From the NCBI GenBank assembly GCA_027577595.1, contig JANBRJ010000067.1, positions 1 through 64,000 on the forward strand: a DNA stretch of 64,000 bases, in the 5' to 3' direction. The position numbers and the translations under genes are program-made. Under the pieces are notes generated by a model that had not been told where the DNA came from, made no database searches, and was given only the letters and a program-made list of their open reading frames with translations. Shown piece after piece: positions 61,735 through 64,000 of the stretch; the stretch's first letter is position 1, and every line of letters begins with the position of its first letter. This DNA is from Coemansia sp. RSA 487 (lineage: Eukaryota > Kickxellomycota > Kickxellomycetes > Kickxellales > Kickxellaceae).

Positions 61735-63310
61735 ATTTTTTATTTTATTCCCTTCTTCAGTATTTTACTTTGCGATAGTTTTTTTCTCTTTATTTCAGTA
61801 AAGCTGGCCTTTATTTAGAAAACTACTGTCATGCGATTGGTGCTTTTCGTTGGGTGTTCACTTATAAAGACATGAAGGATGCTTACTGCCGGCATTATAT
61901 CCGTGACCACTTTCTGGAAACGGGATAATGTGTTCTGATGCAGCGCCATATGTTTTTGCAAAAGGCATATAAGCGGAATCCACGTATAGAGAGAAAGGGA
62001 AAAAGAACATGCGTCAACACGAAATGTGTTTTGAATATGGAGGGAAATGGTCGGAGTTTTCAAGTGCTTTTTTGTCTTTTTGGCGGAGTCATTTTTGTGC
62101 ATAACTGCATGATAAATCAATTGGGTGTCTTTTTGTTCTCACAATTGAAAACAAAACGACATTGCACGTGCGTTTTGCAGCATTATACAGCTATCGCAAT
62201 CAAAATGGCGTGCTCCACTGAGAATGACAGCTTTTTTTTGGATTACCCGTGATACTTGCACAAATATCCTGCATATTGAAGACATCCCTCTGCCATATCA
62301 CGAGCACCAATGTCAATTAGAAAAATATCCTGTAGAGCGTATGTCTCCCCATTTTTTTGTTCATTGTTGATTCTCTGTAAGTTAAATCATCAATGAATAT
62401 CTCTCCTTGCTGGGGATGATCGTTCATTAATTAAGGGGGTTTCTGAAATATCCTTGGGTGTAGTGCGATGGTTAATATTGCCAAAAACACTAAAAATAAT
62501 TAATTGAAAATTGCTATTCAAGTATGAGACTTGTATTATGCGTGTACGTTATATGAGGGATTTGTAGAGTGTGCTTTCAAAGCAAAACAACAAGTTGTCA
62601 CTTATTGAACCTTTGCAAAAAAATGTTCTTGGCAAAATGTCTTTATCCCTTTTCCCTTTTGCTTGTTGTGTAAATCCTTTCCTTTTTGGCGACTGGCTGC
62701 CAACGAAATAGCTTTGGAAACAAAAAAAAGTCCTCACTCTGCTTTTAAGCCAACAAAAAAATAGGGGAGAGTTTCTTGAGAAGGAGGATGTCAGAAAGTC
62801 CGCTTTATGTTTGGAGATTTGCATCACAAACGAAAGCATGCGCCTCACTGTTGTATCGTCATCCAACGCAAAAAGAGGGGAATAGCGGTAAGTGATTTGC
62901 AATCTCATAAATCTGCATATAATTCTCAACTATGGCAAAAATAAGAAAAACACAGAAGCAATGCAAGCAAATCAGCCATCCATGTCCTCTTTGAGCACTG
63001 TTTGTTTACAAGGGATTAACATTTGGGGGGGAAGTGGAGTTGAGGTAATCATGGAATGAATGGAAGGAAAATAAAAAGAGTAAATACTGGTCTTTTTTTA
63101 AACACAGACGACAATGGAAGGAGGAAAAAAGTTTTCGTTGCAGGCAATATTTCTATTCCAAGAAAAAAAAATTACCCTTCTTTATTCATTTTTTGCTATT
63201 TTATTGGGAAAAAAAAATATAAACAACAAAAATTTCATTTCTTTTTATACTCGTTTCAAAGTGTTTAATATTTTAAATTTTCGTATTCCCTCCCCCCCCC
63301 CAAAAAAACC
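61735..63310. other. Long gene-free stretch before P450 member 4
   Basis: About 1.6 kb. Only short open frames on both strands and no recognisable protein or RNA. A run of eleven C (about 63292-63302) followed by seven A lies just before the start of member 4. Confidence 0.4.
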
Positions 63311-64000
63311 ATGACAGTGCTTAGTACAATGGCGCATACCAGCATAGCGTGGGTAACCGAGCTTTTATCACGGAACAGCTATCTAGGCGTTAAAATTCTA
63401 GGCGCAAGCTACGTGGCGTACAAGGCATGGCGCATCATCTACCTCCTGCACTTTGCGCCGCTGAGCAAGATCCCAGGCAGCTGGTTCTGCAAAGTGTCAA
63501 AGTTCCAGTGCCACTACAACACATTTTTCGGACGGCTCCCCGACACATGCGAAGAAGACTACTACAAGTACGGCGACATCTGTGTGCTGGGTCCCAAGGC
63601 GGTGATGATCAGCAACCCAGCCGACTGCAAAATGGTGCTGGGAACGCACAAGTTCCGCAAAAACAACGCCTACAAGGGCCTGGCCGTTATAGCAGAGACA
63701 ATGTTTTCCACGCAGTCCGGAGAGTTCTCGCATATGCGGAGACGCCAGGTGGGCCATGCGTTCAACCATACTTATGTGGGCGCCATGGAGCCCACTATTA
63801 TCGAGTGCGGGATCCAGTCTATTAGGGATAAATGGGACAGCTACCTGGATCAGTCGTCGTCCGGCGAGGCGCTTGTTCCCTATGGCCTGCATTTCTCGCT
63901 GACATCGTTCGACATCATTGGAGCCCTCGCGTATGGCGAAAGGTTCGACACGCTGAAGAACAACACAAGCAAAGTGGTGCAGTGGGTAAGCAACTATAAC
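63311..64000 (+). CDS. Cytochrome P450, cluster member 4 (cut by window end)
   Basis: The first 230 codons of a fourth P450 colinear with the others: MTVLSTMAHTSIAWVTELLS start, membrane helix, FAPLSKIPGSW hinge, DTCEEDYYKYGDICVLGPKA and ISNPADCKMVLGTHKF. It is clearly more diverged than members 1-3 and has higher GC. The I-helix and heme loop lie beyond the window. The frame stays open to the last base. Confidence 0.9.
   Translation, partial: MTVLSTMAHTSIAWVTELLSRNSYLGVKILGASYVAYKAWRIIYLLHFAPLSKIPGSWFCKVSKFQCHYNTFFGRLPDTCEEDYYKYGDICVLGPKAVMISNPADCKMVLGTHKFRKNNAYKGLAVIAETMFSTQSGEFSHMRRRQVGHAFNHTYVGAMEPTIIECGIQSIRDKWDSYLDQSSSGEALVPYGLHFSLTSFDIIGALAYGERFDTLKNNTSKVVQWVSNYN

Noticed and set aside
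1-64000. Retrovirus-like or other virus-derived elements
   Set aside because: No reverse transcriptase, integrase, capsid or long terminal repeat pair was recognised anywhere in the window.

Overview
The window is nuclear DNA of a fungus, most likely an early-diverging lineage such as Kickxellomycotina (Coemansia and relatives). That placement is inference. It rests on a fungal gene set (Furry/Tao3, GT3 glycogen synthase, AA11 chitin monooxygenase, Mdm33/She9), few and mostly 5'-proximal introns with a clear TACTAA-like branch site, an Arp2/3 subunit, and a run of near-identical P450 genes. No rRNA, tRNA, telomere repeat or CRISPR array was seen.

Left part (about 1-30 kb) is dense, conserved housekeeping sequence: a PTC7-type mitochondrial phosphatase, ribosomal proteins eL39 and eL36 as a divergent pair, ARPC4 and a nucleolar FKBP prolyl isomerase as a second divergent pair, Mdm33/She9 and a small complex I subunit as a third, a ZIP zinc transporter, an unknown basic protein, a secreted GDSL hydrolase, glycogen synthase, and a huge intronless Furry/Tao3-type morphogenesis gene (about 3,616 residues). 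Six genes are spliced, and their exons were placed by eye. In eL39 and ARPC4 the first coding exon is just the ATG.

Middle (30.5-41.9 kb): a tandem family of F-box-like proteins (one intact, two broken copies) interrupted by a short element with terminal inverted repeats, then an UNC93-like transporter and a mitochondrial PPR protein, convergently arranged.

Right part (41.9-64 kb) is visibly more AT-rich and gene-poor and looks like an accessory compartment. It holds four P450 genes of one subfamily (the last cut by the window end), a second copy of the inverted-repeat element, a 37-bp tandem array just upstream of the first P450, a dispersed family of small (~95-residue) proteins of unknown function with similar core promoters (three intact, one broken), an AA11 LPMO with a CBM19 tail, a membrane-anchored IAH1-type esterase, a fourth decayed F-box-like copy, and a decayed gene resembling Fanzor (the eukaryotic TnpB relatives).

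The most notable points are the mosaic P450 genes (a 198-nt block identical between two copies that are diverged elsewhere, pointing to gene conversion), the unnamed small-protein family, the undescribed inverted-repeat element, the Fanzor-like relic, and a cluster of four hairpins (two of them with perfect simple stems that stand alone) in a gene-free stretch near 46.4-46.8 kb.
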